A stretch of 60,000 nt of DNA from contig OU612065.1 in assembly GCA_914767715.1 (NCBI GenBank), forward strand, positions 4,094,001-4,154,000. The letters run 5' to 3'. Positions 13,901-25,400 of the stretch are shown here, in pieces (the stretch's first letter is position 1; every line of letters begins with the position of its first letter). The notes under the pieces were generated by a model. It did no database searches. It saw only the letters and a list, made by a program, of their open reading frames with translations, and was not told where the DNA came from. The DNA is from Membranipora membranacea. Taxonomy: Eukaryota; Bryozoa; Gymnolaemata; Cheilostomatida; Membraniporidae. A program made the translations under genes and the position numbers.

Positions 13901-16900
13901 ATGAAGGTGTATGATGGGATGTGATGGTATGTAGATAGGGTTTGTAGGTATGGATTGTAGGTAGGGTTTGTAGGTAGGGTTTATAGGTAGGTGGGCATGC
14001 CAGGTGGCCGGAAGACGATCTAATGGAGGTAATCGACAGGACACACGACATTGTTAGCTTGTTGCTTCAGAAATCAATTTCCCTGGGTAGTAATACACAC
14101 AGACAATTCCTTCTTCTGTTCTTTTTGATACCTGATGTTTTTGCTAATGTCATTAACATCATCTCTTTGCAGTGAGACTGCAGAGGGACTTTGATAATAG
14201 AAGGAATGCATTTGGAGAAAGATTTAGAACTGGACTTCCTCATGGTCGCATTGAAACCAAAATTTAGATTTATTGGTCGTTTATTAGACATCTGTTGGGA
14301 TAGTAATTGCATTGATCTACCATAATCAAGAACAGTTATGTATCATTGATCTCACTAATGGTCACTTTTGGGTTGATTGTTCTAAACCTATAGTAAAAGT
14401 AAAGGTGGGGTATATACCGTCGGTGTAAGAGGAATAGTCAGTCTTCTGTGAGATAAGTTTAATAGCCTGTATAACTGATTGTTTCTTTCTGTTGGCATGC
14501 GCTATGTTGATCGTCTTTTTGGTAGATGTAATTGCTGCTTCTATATCAGGCTGCAGCACAGAAAGCACTAGGTAAGTTGGTATGAAATTGCTGTCAGAGG
14601 TATCTTTCAACATAACACGAGTGGAAGACAGCTTGAGAGCAAATTCAAGATGAGAATGCATGTGACGGCTTAGATTCAGCTGTATATTTTATAGGCCTCC
14701 CGAGCAAAATACGAGAAAACTATGAGAGTATACCATGTAAAGCTGCAAACCTACCTTCTCAAAGCTGAGCATAGCCTGCAGATACAGAAGAGTAGTATGG
14801 GCCAGTGAATGGTACATGCTAGAATCTTTCCTAAAATTCACAAAGCTATCAATCAATGCGACACATAGACCATAAGGCAGTCTGTCTTGAAAATCTAGCC
14901 AGCTATATATCTCCTTGTTACAATTCTTAACACGAGTCTCAATAACCCAGGATTTATTAGTCAAGCAGAAGGAGAAGCCTGTACCAGTACAATGAAACGA
15001 GGTACAATACACTATACCGCAGAGACAACTACGTCTTTTTAACTTACCATGGCTCCATCCGCTTGATAGCCTCCTCAAATCTGTTCCCAAGGAAGAGGTT
15101 CAGCGCGGTTCGGGCATCGCAAATAGAGACTGATAAATCCATCTCCTGGCTGCCAGTCCTGCAGAATACAATGAGAAACACTTACCAGTAGCTCAAAATC
15201 TCGAATTATGTATCCGATTCAATGACAAGACACTAACTGAGTAAAATTGGTGAGTGCATACACAAAAACATCCATTGAGTAAAATCAGGAATGTACTGGT
15301 ACTAACTATAAATGTCCTCACTTACAATTCATCACCATCATCTATATCAGACAGGTTATCAGCAGAAGCAGCAGAGAGTAAAACTGATGCCATGGTAAAA
15401 ACAGTAGCAGGCCCTGATTGAACCTGTAGTCAACACCGGCTCTTGATAACAATGTTATGCTTTGAGCTGAGAGCCCTATAGGCATCACTGTGCATAATGT
15501 AGGGAATCAATATTAGTACTGTGCAATAAATCAGCAGCATTTACTAAACAGTAATAGTGTATTCATGACTGTCAATCTATACTATGTTGTGCAGAAATGT
15601 CAGGCTATTCCCAGTCCCACTGATCTATATAGCTTGACCAAAAAAAATTGGTACCCTACCCAAGGAGTAACGGGTACCTTCTTCTACCAAATGAGTTCAT
15701 TGAGATGAAGTATGCTTACATATGAATAACATTATGACTGACAATATCACCTACAAAAACTATTTACTGAAACAGTTGACCTAGCTTTCTATCGATCTTG
15801 TGCGCTGGGAGGAATATCCCCGTCTTTTGAATCCTACCAGGATTGCAGCAGCTATTCTAGGATGATGGTTTGATGTCATGCAAAGTAGCTTCAATATGCA
15901 TCATCAGAAGCCTTCTAACTAATTAAATTGCTTCTGACAGGCAATGAAATCTGTTAGAGATAGGAGAAAAAATATCTCAAGTCTCTTTGAAATTTGGCAG
16001 GCTGAGAAAACAAGGATTGTAAACCATGGTGTCAACTCTTATCATTAATTGGCTTCCTTAGTGTGAAGTTTCATGCCATATATCCATACCTATGTAATTG
16101 GCCGAGCTATGATATAAGTTAAAGAATATTAGCAAGCTGCTCTTGTTTTGGATCTGTGCACTTTTGTATTTACCTGACTATATCTTCAGCATCTTCAAAT
16201 ATCTAAAAACAAAAATAGTAAAACATACAGAAAGAGCCTTGATTGCATAAGGCTGCAAACAACATTTTGTATTATCAAACACAAAAGGAATGCTTGATAA
16301 TGGAATGCCCAAAATATCTATAGAGCCCCAACTAACAATAGATATGATCCATGGTTTGTAACATATTATTTATCGAAATTATTGAATTTCTTGTCTTGCA
16401 ATTCACACTATGACATGGTAACCGATGTTTATAAGTCACTATTGGGATAGACAGTTTTATCAAAGGTTATAAATACTGGTCATTTGTTTTAGTAATAATG
16501 CATGACGTGCATTATGCGTAATGCATAATGCGTAATGCAATAATGCATAATGCGTCACTAAATCGATAGTTGAGACTGTGTGTGGTTATCAATGTCTGAC
16601 AAGGTTTTATTAAAATGAATGATACAGGAATAATTTTTTTAAAACAGCATAAATTGCCGGCAAGAATTTAAAACAGCACATATATTAGTACCAAGTACCA
16701 GTGAAGGGGTATGAGGTGGCTCAGTTGGTTAGAGCGCCGGACTTCACCACGCATATGTTGAAGGTCGTGGGTTTGAGTCCCACTGCAGTCCATCTACTAC
16801 TGGGGATTGGTTGGCCCCCAGGCAAATTGGCGCAGAACTTTCGGCCTTGCCAATATGGCTTTAATATTTCGCCGCCCATGATTCGGGATGGGCGAGTGAA

Positions 16901-16997
16901 AGGACATCTGATTTTTTTAATCAGTTATTCTTACCTCATCATCTTCCTCAGCGCCACTGACATCCTCACTGTTGAGAGCCTGTGCTGCTTCAGCCAT
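7939..16997 (-). CDS. TTC39: Tetratricopeptide repeat protein 39 (TTC39) homologue, alternative 5' exons, 595 or 603 aa
   Basis: TTC39/IML2-family protein: an all-helical TPR-like scaffold. The vertebrate paralogues A, B and C are linked to lipid homeostasis or cilia. Shared exons, in transcript order: 15048-15158, 14755-14830, 14418-14550, 13725-13857, 13426-13525, 12904-12969, 12379-12490, 12017-12084, 11504-11811, 11139-11256, 10053-10164, 9632-9749, 9360-9476, 7939-8086. Phase closes throughout. Diagnostic family segments: ALNLFLGNRFEEAI, SMYHSLAHTTLLYLQAML, FVQDENLMSFIKGALKIKT, a long exon from SALFLFFHGRIEQIKG to ELMWCHAYKCDW, and a C-terminal ESRLHFKIH. Two alternative starts precede exon 2: 15326-15393 (M at 15393), or 16935-16997 plus 16174-16202 (M at 16997). 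The stop is 357 bp from the DDX56 stop, and the two genes converge. I cannot tell which vertebrate paralogue is closest; a single ancestral gene is likely. Confidence 0.95.
8650..8740. repeat. GC-rich hairpin inverted repeat
   Basis: Left arm CTGGGCAGGCTG plus GGGTGGGTGGGGAGG pairs with CCTCCCCATCCACCC plus CAGCCTGCCCAG, around a ~20-bp loop. It lies in the last intron of the TTC39 gene and is strikingly GC-rich compared with its surroundings. It is probably a small foldback element. No target duplication was resolved. Confidence 0.75.
10864..10998. repeat. Small terminal-inverted-repeat element, AGAACAAGTTTGTTCC family
   Basis: It starts AGAACAAGTTTGTTCC and ends with the inverse GGAACAAACTTGTTCT, followed inward by CTCTGTGG or CAGA-type bases. 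It lies in a TTC39 intron. The interior (GTGGTGGCAGAGTGC, TCGGGTATTGATGCGC) recurs in inverse orientation at about 21590-21676, so this is a dispersed non-autonomous family. Confidence 0.75.
13647..13678. mobile_element. 32-bp perfectly palindromic mini-element with 6-bp target duplication
   Basis: CCATAGACTTAATAAT followed immediately by its exact reverse complement, flanked on both sides by ATATAC (13641-13646 and 13679-13684). The ends match the termini of the 2.6-kb element at 34009-36610. It looks like a minimal deletion derivative made of two terminal repeats only. It sits in a TTC39 intron. Confidence 0.85.
15326..15393 (-). other. TTC39: Alternative first coding exon (proximal) of TTC39
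   Basis: 68 nt starting at the ATG at 15393 and encoding an acidic N-terminus that ends SDIDDGDE. It ends at a good donor (TT|GTAAGT) in phase 2 and joins exon 2 to give ELTGSQEMDL. It competes with the distal exons at 16174-17000, which join the same acceptor in the same phase. Confidence 0.75.
16174..16997 (-). other. TTC39: Alternative distal 5' coding exons of TTC39
   Basis: Exon 16935-16997 encodes MAEAAQALNSEDVSGAEEDD plus E and ends GAG|GTAAGA in phase 0. A 29-nt exon, 16174-16202, with acceptor TTTTTGTTTTTAG encodes IFEDAEDIV and ends CAG|GTAAAT in phase 2. Joined to exon 2 it reads through as EDIVRTGSQEMDL. As I recall them, vertebrate TTC39 proteins have a similar FEDA-type acidic segment before the MDL helix, so this is probably the ancestral N-terminus. 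Confidence 0.75.
16705..16900 (+). repeat. tRNA-derived SINE
   Basis: It has a Pol III A-box-like TGGCTCAGTTGG (16717-16728) and a B-box-like GGTTTGAGTCCC (16770-16781) at tRNA spacing. The arms do not fold into a complete tRNA, and it continues into unrelated sequence (CTACTACTGGGGATTGGTTG and onward), as expected for a tRNA-derived SINE. It lies just before the donor of the distal TTC39 exon on the opposite strand. A weaker relative may lie at about 17866-17960. Confidence 0.7.
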
Positions 16998-18329
16998 CTC
17001 TTACTTCTATTCTATATTTCAGCACTCGCCTTGTGGTCAATATTGCACTACAAGCATAGAAAAACCAACTAAACACTAAGTAAAATGAGATGCAATGTAA
17101 AAGAAGACTTAACCAATAGATTGATTGGTAGAGCTTAAAGTCTTCGTCCTGTCTATTTATAGTTTGTTGCCGTTTAGTCAACTTCCAGCCAACTCTAAAC
17201 CTGGAACTGGACTCTAGAGACGGAGGTAGGAATTAGTTTGTTAGTTTCCATAAACATATTCATAAATTTTTAAGGTTATAGGGTAAGTTCGTTCATCTGA
17301 GTCATCCGTTATATTTTGTCAGTAGAAACACATTATAGATTCTGTTTCTATTCTATAGAACATTTTCCTCCAAAGTTAAAAACACTCTTAAAAAATTTTT
17401 TATGCAAGATTATTCAATGATGATATCTAAGGGCCAGCATGTCTTGTGACCTGATGTACTTCTGAGGTATGCTGCAATCCTTATTTAATAGCATCACAGA
17501 GTAAGGATATAGCATATAGCTTGGGTCAAGCTGTATACACAATAACATATAAATTACATTAAACAGACATAAAATATCTAAAATCAGCATGATTGTACAG
17601 TGGGGCAAAGCAATGACTGCCATGCCCGACTCCACTCAGTAATTTAATTATACAGCATTCTGTCATCGCTAACTTTTTTCATGGTTTATCTTCACAGCCC
17701 AACAAATATGGGCATACAGGTATCTTACCATGAGCAGGTTGAGTTTTTAGGTTTGTGGATGTCATAGTGAGCAGAGCTCTTATTGACATTTGAAATGTAA
17801 GTAGAAAATAATTGATAAAAACAGAGATAAAAAACACAAACCACCAATGGCATAAGAATATAAGGCAGCTCAGTTAGGTAGAGACACACAAGTGATGAAG
17901 CTTTTGCTCCAGTATACCACCTACTGGGCTCTAATAGTGCCCCATATGTTCTCCTGTAAGGGATGTGTAATTTGGTGCTGAAACGGCAGTTTCTATTTCT
18001 CAGTCTTCAGATCGAGCAATGAACTCCCTCTCCTGGGAGAGGGAGTTCATTGGTTAGAGACAACGTTTGCGATTTCAACAGACAACATCATGCAACATGT
18101 TTAACTGACACTAGCCTGTTCTATGCCAATACATGTAACATTATTATCGGTGTTTGTGAGGCGAATTAATAGGGTGAGTAACTAGTTGGATTTGCAGAAT
18201 ATCTTATCTTCTAATAAACCTTTACATTGGCACTGTTCAGCGTTACGTCTCCAACGTATCTAATGAGATGATGTAGGACCATTGGTAGAACGCGCACCTA
18301 CATCCGGCTCAATATCGTAGAGCCCTGCT
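16998..18329. other. Intergenic, upstream of TTC39
   Basis: No gene was recognised. It should contain the distal TTC39 promoter. It also holds a degraded SINE-like stretch near 17866-17960 (CAGCTCAGTTAGGTAGAG and TACCACCTACTGGGCTC) and the palindrome at 18017-18053. Confidence 0.4.
18017..18053. repeat. 37-bp palindrome
   Basis: CAATGAACTCCCTCTCC followed by its reverse complement GGAGAGGGAGTTCATTG, with only two or three bases between. The word GAACTCCCTCTCCATTGG also occurs once at about 559-576, so it may be a remnant of a small dispersed palindromic family. Confidence 0.75.
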
Positions 18330-19965
18330 TTGACCTTGCCTGTATGTGATCAGCTTGATAAAGGTGACAGTAAGCCTCTTTATAAATTCATAGCTAATAA
18401 AAATGGTTCCAATAACACAATAAAACAACTGGATGGCTGCGCCTCCGGTGACAACATTGGTATTTGTGAGAGGTTCGCTGATGCTTTCTCCTCAGTGTTC
18501 ACCGTTGACAATGATCAGTCTATTTCTGTAAGCCAAGTTTCATGTTCTCAGCATAACCCTATAACCTTCGACAATAAAGGTATTAATAAGCAACTGTGTG
18601 GTCTTGATGCCCGTAAGGGCGCTGGATCAGATAATCTCTCTCCTGCATTACTTCGCTTTTTGGCACCTTACATTTCTCGTACTCTTTGTATCATTTTTCA
18701 ATATATTTATGACACTGTGGACTGGAAGATAGCCCACGTCATACCACTGTTTAAAAAAGGTAAGAAATCTGACCCCCTGAATTACCGGCCAATTTCCTTG
18801 ACGTGTATTCTATGTAAAGTATATGAACATATAATAGCCCACAATATACATGCATATTTTTCTGATTACGATCTGCTATTTGAACATCAACACCGAAAAC
18901 CATGGATGCGACACCCAACTATTAAACACTGTTATTGATTTTGTCAATTACTACGATGACAATATACCAGTTGACCTCGCTGTCCTAGATTTTTTGAAGG
19001 CGTTCGATGTGGTATCCCACACCAAACTTCTAGCCAAGATAACAGCCATGGGTATCCATTGTTCTACAAGAGAGTGGATTGCCTCATGGCTCAGCGACCG
19101 TAAACTCTTCGTCACTGTCAATGGTCATCAATCCAATTCACGTACAGTAACCTCTGGGGTGCCTCAGGGGAGCGTTCTGGGTCCGTTATTATTTCTAATC
19201 TACACGTTAAATCTTTTCGCCGATGATTCTCTACTATATCGACCAATCGAGAATAACGCTGATATTGCAACATTCCAGTCCGACCTGGATTCCTTGGTCT
19301 AAGGACTCCCAGATCAATTTCAATGTTAAAAAATGTCAACACATGCGAATTACTAGACAGCCTCAATCCTCTTATTCTGATGTTTATTATATGTCCTCTC
19401 AACCAGTAAGCACAGTTAATGAAGTAAAACATCTAGGGGTTATTATAGACGAGATGCTCTCATTTGATAGTCATATTGTAGATATTAGTAGCAGAGCCAA
19501 CAAAACTCTACTCATGCTTATGCGTAGGCTAATCTTAAGAAAGCAAGAACAAAAACCCGTCTATTAGCATACAAAACTTTATGTAGACCAAAACTTGAAT
19601 ATGCCTCCCATACGTGGTCTCCCCATCTATTAAAAATAAAAACCTCATTGAAGCTATTAACAGGTGCTTTTGTAACAGAAAGCATGATAGCATTGGTCAT
19701 CACATGTTTGCTAACAACTGGCCCACCTTGGAAACAAGGCGGGCCGAACGTGATTTAGATATGTACATGCGTATACTTTCAGATCAAGCAGCTGTCGACA
19801 AAGACAAATATACGCCCCACCAAAGCGAACAGCATGACACAAGACACGGAGCCACTAAGGGTGTCATCAACACTGACGTGAAAAAGTTCTTCTTCCAAAA
19901 TAGGGTTTTCAGAGCTGCCTTATGTATTAAACCTCTGAATAACTGCATTTACACTATTGACTAGC
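18330..19965 (+). mobile_element. Decayed non-LTR retrotransposon (LINE) reverse transcriptase, 5'-truncated
   Basis: Conceptual translation in several frames gives ordered reverse-transcriptase landmarks: WKIAHVIPLFKKG and NYRPISLTCILCKVYE (about 18720-18830), LDFLKAFDVVSHTKLL (about 18985), SGVPQGSVLGPLLFLIY (about 19155-19205), the catalytic FADD box (about 19218), VKHLGVIIDEMLSFDSHI and RPKLEYASHTWSPHL. It resembles the CR1/L2/Jockey-like group. Frame changes occur near 18897, 19300 and 19560. About a dozen residues usually found between FLIY and FADD are missing. No endonuclease domain precedes it. It is dead and 5'-truncated. The 3' end is uncertain. Confidence 0.88.
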
Positions 19966-20897
19966 AAACGAAACTATCCCGGCTGACCTGCCCCACTATT
20001 GCCCCACTTTATTATTCATTACTGTTCCATAATAATGCATAACTTAACAAACCCTGATGCGTTGGAGCAAACACACTTAACTGGAAATTTAACTACAATC
20101 TACTGAGTTCATGTTTGTCATTACTAACAGTCTTGCTTATCGTCTAACAACATAACGACTCAAAGGTTCTGGTTGCCCGAACCAATCCTTGGTAACAGCT
20201 CCCCCGATTACTCTTGCTTTGCCCTTAGTAAGTCATGGTAGTCAGCTCGCTACAACCTGCTAATCACCGTTCACTAACTCACTAACTCTTGTAACACTAT
20301 ACGTTCTGCGTAACGTTACTGTACCATATATATTACTAGTATCGCTGCTGTGGAGCCTAGACGCATATCACGATCAAGGAGCGCCCGCCGCCCACCAGAG
20401 ATTAATGAACGCAAGAACATAAAGAGAACTGACAACATCATAAGACATGCCACCAATAAGGCATATTGTGGCAGGTTGGTCCTTGCTGATGTAGCATACT
20501 CTAAGATTTGGGGCATAAAAGTTTTGTACATTGTGCCGCTTTAAGATTAGAGAGGTATAGGCTAGATTTCCCTGAACCAAGGAATTTTTGCCCACATTCT
20601 GGGACAGATACATTATTATATATACATGTTATATATTATCAAGGAGTAACTCTTCTATTCCTCCTTGATATTAGCATTATTAAATTTATTAAATGCCCAG
20701 TGGATGGGATGACCAATGAACTTCCTCTCATTGAGATGACTGACAAGCACAGCAAAATAAATCAGGGAAACCCAGAGATGAGAACTTACTTTACTTTCTT
20801 CTTTTCTTGTTTAGTTCTCTGGCATTTATTCTTAGCAACCATCAACTCTCATCTTTGGGAGGTTGAAACAGAGCCCACAATGGTTCTTAGATTTTAG

Positions 20898-20989
20898 GCA
20901 CACTGATGACGTGATATACTATTGCATGTATACTAATACTATAATAGTGTAATGTATACTATAATAGTGTAATCTCGAAATCAGTGTGG
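20898..20989. mobile_element. 92-bp terminal-inverted-repeat element with 7-bp target duplication
   Basis: The ends are (C)CACACTGAT and ATCAGTGTGG, flanked by ATTTTAG on both sides (20891-20897 and 20990-20996). The interior shares GACGTGATATACTATTGCAT and ATAGTGTAATCTCGAAATCA with the 454-bp element at 59144-59597. It is therefore a shorter internally deleted relative. The first base of the left end is G instead of C. Confidence 0.85.
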
Positions 20990-21304
20990 ATTTTAGGTGA
21001 GGATAACAACCTTGACCTTTGAAACCCTGCCCCTTTTCCAGAAAATTGAAGGGCTACAGTGACAAAGCTCAACTAAAAAGCTTCTAAAATATGATAAAAC
21101 TCCGTCTAGGGACCAAAGTTTAACCATCTTTTACCATAGGAAGTAGAAAACATCTTGAACAGGGCTTAAATCATGGAACATCTAAATATAGTTGATATTA
21201 CAATGGTTGATTGAAACTAATATCTTATATAAGCCGTAGATGTAACACCTGTGTAAATCTTTCTTTGTCCAGTATCAACTGGACATAGGCGATAACATAG
21301 GCCT

Positions 21305-21458
21305 CACAACCAGTCCAATGGGCTCAAGAATCCTGGGCTTGCAAGCCTCTTTTTTTGTGTTTAAAAAATGTTCAGTTTTTGGTTGTCGATCCTGATCATA
21401 GGCAAAATACAGGCTTGCAAGCTCACGCTATAAGCCCCATTCCATTGGACTGGTTGTG
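21305..21458. repeat. Foldback element, ~154 bp
   Basis: CACAACCAGTCCAATGGG and GGGCTTGCAAGCCT on the left pair with AGGCTTGCAAGC and CCCATTCCATTGGACTGGTTGTG-type sequence on the right, around a ~55-bp loop. No open frame and no resolved target duplication. Probably a non-autonomous transposon. Confidence 0.7.
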
Positions 21459-21589
21459 TTCTGGTATAAACAAATGGACCTTCACTTTTGTTATTAAAAA
21501 ACATAAGGGATAGGCATCTGGAGTTACCAAGCATGTAGGGTATGTGCATGATCAACCACATTGGCACATGGACATTGGCAAAGTATACA

Positions 21590-21676
21590 TGTTGTTCCCG
21601 CGGGTATTGAGGCGCGCAATACCTGATTTTTGCAATATCCGTCCGCCACCACAGAGGGAACAAACTTGTTCTAGCA
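21590..21676. repeat. Diverged copy of the AGAACAAGTTTGTTCC family
   Basis: It ends CCACAGAGGGAACAAACTTG TTCT, the same terminus as the element at 10864-10998. It also contains a related interior with GGTATTG and GCGCGCAATACC. The left terminus is shortened (GTTGTTCCCGC). Confidence 0.6.
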
Positions 21677-22194
21677 TGCCTCCTGTATCAGAGACTTAGG
21701 TACATGATGGACCCAAAGATGAGGGTCTGTCGCAATGTCAGGTTTCTATGATAGCAAGGAGGAACCCGGTTACCCCTTGATGATAGGGAGCAAAGTGTGC
21801 AATAGTATAGGGCATTCATCAATTGACTGGCTCCAATCTGCCAAAGCATTATTTTTTTCAGTTATGTCAGACATATATGTTTGCAGTGATATTTTCAAAT
21901 GCATTTTCTGAATATTTTCCCAAGTGCGTTAACTGACTCTAGCTGTTTCCACCATAGATTGCCATTAGACCAAAAATGAGAGTGTATTTTATACATATTG
22001 ATGAATTTGTCCCTCGATAGCGGATGACCTATTACAGATAGTGTGATGACACTATTTTTGAAATGGGTGATGACAGTTTCAAATAGGTTTTCAAAGTATG
22101 CTTGTATCGGACAAATTGCTTTATTAGATCGGTCAGGTTTGTGACCTTTCTGTAGGTATGTTATCAATGATCTATCTCATTCTTTAGGCTTCAT

Positions 22195-22251
22195 CCATAG
22201 ACTTAATAATATGTATTTTTAATAATAATACATATTAATATTATGTCTATA
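22195..22251. mobile_element. 57-bp CCATAGACTTAATA-ended mini-element
   Basis: It begins CCATAGACTTAATAATATG and ends ATTAATATTATGTCTATAG around an imperfect palindrome. The flanks GCTTCAT and GCTTTAT may be a diverged target duplication. It shares termini with the elements at 13647 and 34009. Confidence 0.7.
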
Positions 22252-22432
22252 GCTTTATCATATTGATAAAGTGGTAGTGATCTGTCATTTTTATTTGTAG
22301 AATTGTCAGGCCTTCATGTCATATCCCACTGCTAACTCACCAGATTCTTAGGATCTACAGATATTTAACTGCTGATCCTGAGAATTCTAACATTATTGGA
22401 TTATACCTGGATAGTAATCAGGAAGAACGAAT

Positions 22433-25400
22433 ATGGCTGATAACACTTTTGATGAGTCTAAGCGACTGCTGAGCTCACAATCACTCACTCGATCGAGTTC
22501 AGCTGTGTTCCCGAGGAACGACTCAGGGGCGGGCAGGTAAGATGTACCAATCAGACCATTTCTAGGTTTTCTTTTGTAACTTGAAAGAGGGAGATATGTT
22601 GTGATGCTTTTTCTACTTCTCGGGAACAACAATTGACATCAACAGACAATTCTTCCGACGGCAGATATGTATTGATATCACTTCTATTTTAGAGTATTCA
22701 TCAACAAAAGCTATGGTCAAAAGTCAATTTAAAATATCAATGTTTTGAGTTTGATTTTTTTAACATTTTGTACTCAACATCTTGTTTAAATCACTTAGGC
22801 TATAGATTTTGGACATTCTGGGCAAAGTAATGCAATTTTTCAACCAATCACGCATCACTCATATTTTTTTTACGAGCAATGGGTACACTTATTAACCCTA
22901 TATCATAAGTAGCTTTTCTACCTGGCGAGCTCAGCAGTGTATGTGAGGGTAAATCAATGAGCATGTTGTGATTATTGTCTTAATATTTGTGTCAGACGAA
23001 TCAGTCTCATCTCACTTCTTTTCTGCAGGAGGCCTATGGATTATGTCTCAATCAATTCATCACCAGATGATGATTCCAGAGAGAGACATGCTGCCGTTTA
23101 TAGCAGATATAAATACTACAGTAGGCTGGCTCCACATCCTGATAATCCCATGGTAGGTGATACATTCAAGCAGTATACATTTTTCTTATGAATGGTCACC
23201 TATTGAAAACAAAAACTGACTCTCCCGTTTATTACTGGATTAGTAATATGAACACTTCAGTAGCTAGTTGCGCCACAAATAAGCCGATGAAAAAAATTAC
23301 CAGTACTTTTATATTGAATTTGATTCTGATTTAGGTAATTCCTGACCACGTTGTGCCGACTGAGTTATGGACTCGTATTCCAGTTACACCTGACGGAAAA
23401 CAAGGCAGTCTTATAACCATGTATGTATCTGCATTAGAAATCCTCATATTACCTTCTTTCTAGTTTTAAAGGAATTTAAACCGTTGTATCAGTGAGATGA
23501 ATTAGATTGCATACCTTATCCACTAGTCTGCCGAGAAGTAAGGGCTGCCAGTCATTAATTTGTTGGGTGCCCTTGTTTTACGAACTCATAAATATTACAG
23601 ATTCAGCATTTGGAATACGATGATGGGTACATCCTTACTAAGTATGCCCTGGGCTATTGGTCAGGCAGGACTTGGGCTGGGTGTCGGCTTTATGGTTCTC
23701 ATGGCATTTCTCACTCTATATACCTCCTACAGAGTTATGAAGTCGATCAACACAATCGGTAATTTCATCATCATTTATCCCGATATAGATTCGTAAATTG
23801 TTACACCTTAAACTGTGAATTTTTAACCGTCTGCAAGTTTTTGCCCAGTGTACAAAACATGCCTATGGCTGGTTATTGTTAAGTCAAGTGTTATCCCTAT
23901 ACTCACATTTTTTTTCAGCTCATCAAGGCGGTGTGATGGAGTTCTCAGATGTCTGCAAACATTATCTTGGTAGAGTAGGCGAGGCTACTGCTGTCGTATT
24001 CTCAGTTGTGTGTCTACTTGGTGGTGCTATCGTGTATTGGGTTCTCATGTCTAACTTCTTGTATAACACTGTCTCATTTATATACGGTAAGTTCCTCTGC
24101 TACCAAGATTATTTATTTTACTATCTAAATCATTTCCATGCTGATCGACAAAACAATGTAGCGTCAATTTTTACTTGGCATAAGTTTACATTTTAGTTAG
24201 TTTCATATCACTATCCTTTGGGGCGTCTACAGTGAACAATGTTGGTTAAAACATCTTCAGCGCAACCAGCAAATATATACCATTCCTTGCTTTGTAGTGA
24301 GTTTATCTTCAGACCTATCACCATAAAAACTAATATTATATTAGGATATATAAACAGTTCATTCACAAATGATGTCTGCTGTGATTTGTCCACCCATATC
24401 TCGTCAGCTACAATACATTATAATAATATGGTCTCTGATCTGGTGATAATTTGTCATGTTTTTATCCATTAGCTGATGTAAAAGAAGGCAAACATTTATA
24501 TCCGGATGTCAACAATGAATCAAAAATCTTCCATGATGGTATGTATATACTATGCATCTATTTGTCCATTGATTGGTCGATCATTGATAAATAATGTGAT
24601 AGTCATCAATGAGCGTAATGAACTCAAATAACTTAGTACGCAGTGCATGCGATAAACTTTAGTTGACCTGTTTGTTTTCACCTCACTCTCTCTCTCTCTT
24701 ATTATCAACCTCACTTTAATGTCTTGAGTTTACTGACTGCTGAGTGCCATCAACAAAATAGTGTTGGCCGAATGAACATAATTTTGTTGATTGAAAGGAA
24801 AACTTCTATCTCTTCAGTGATCAAAAAGTGATTCCTTAGGTGTTGCCACTGCTGTGAGGACGTTGTGAAATACATTGTGCGCTTTCAATAAAGGCATTCT
24901 GCGCATGCTCAGCTCTGGGCATGAGCTGATCTCTGCAAAATTGAGCCTCGGAATTCCGAAGCCATCTGATTGGCTACCTGCTCTGGTGGCACACTCTCAA
25001 ATGCGTGCGGAATTGTAAGATTGTATTAGCTAAATTTGAATGGCAATTTATGCAGGGGATGTCCTATCTCCCCAGACCAAAATTGCAATTAGAACCCAGA
25101 CTAAACTCATTGTTCTTGCACATGCGCAAATTCAAGTCACGCATGATACATACTTAGCCTTACGACATTCTCTTTGTGGTAATGATACCCTAGTTTATCA
25201 GTGATCTACATGCCCAGTCAGATCACGAGAGTCAGTATGCAATAAAGGTGAAATTCCGCAGCTGCCATATCAGGTGGATCGAAGCCAAGGCAGATTTTAA
25301 GTTACAATACAATTTTGCTGTTCAATGACAAATAACATAATTGTCCCATTTATATAAGTATAAGGTCTATATGCTCTCTTAATATTTGTTGATTTTATAG

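Larger units (their letters stand above)
19966..22432. other. Intergenic, repeat-bearing, upstream of SLC38A9
   Basis: No host gene was recognised. The first few hundred bases may be 3' UTR of the LINE. The rest contains the small elements listed separately at 20898, 21305, 21590 and 22195, and an imperfect TCAAGGAG...CTCCTTGA hairpin at 20639-20668. Short open frames on both strands show no recognisable protein. Confidence 0.4.

Noticed and set aside
13910-13995. Telomere-like TAGGTAGGGTTTG repeats
   Set aside because: The unit is about 13 bp and degenerate; a small intronic tandem repeat and not a TTAGGG array.
16495-16556. Repeated TGCATTATGCGTAATGCA words, possible regulatory palindrome
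   Set aside because: Low-complexity palindromic simple repeat; no evidence ties it to regulation.
18266-18325. Possible tRNA-like segment (GGACCATTGGTAGAACGC)
   Set aside because: No B box at the right spacing and no cloverleaf pairing.
23036-23152. Treating the ATG at 23036 as the SLC38A9 start
   Set aside because: The upstream exon 22433-22536 joins in phase, gives a length close to the human protein, and is preceded by an in-frame stop.
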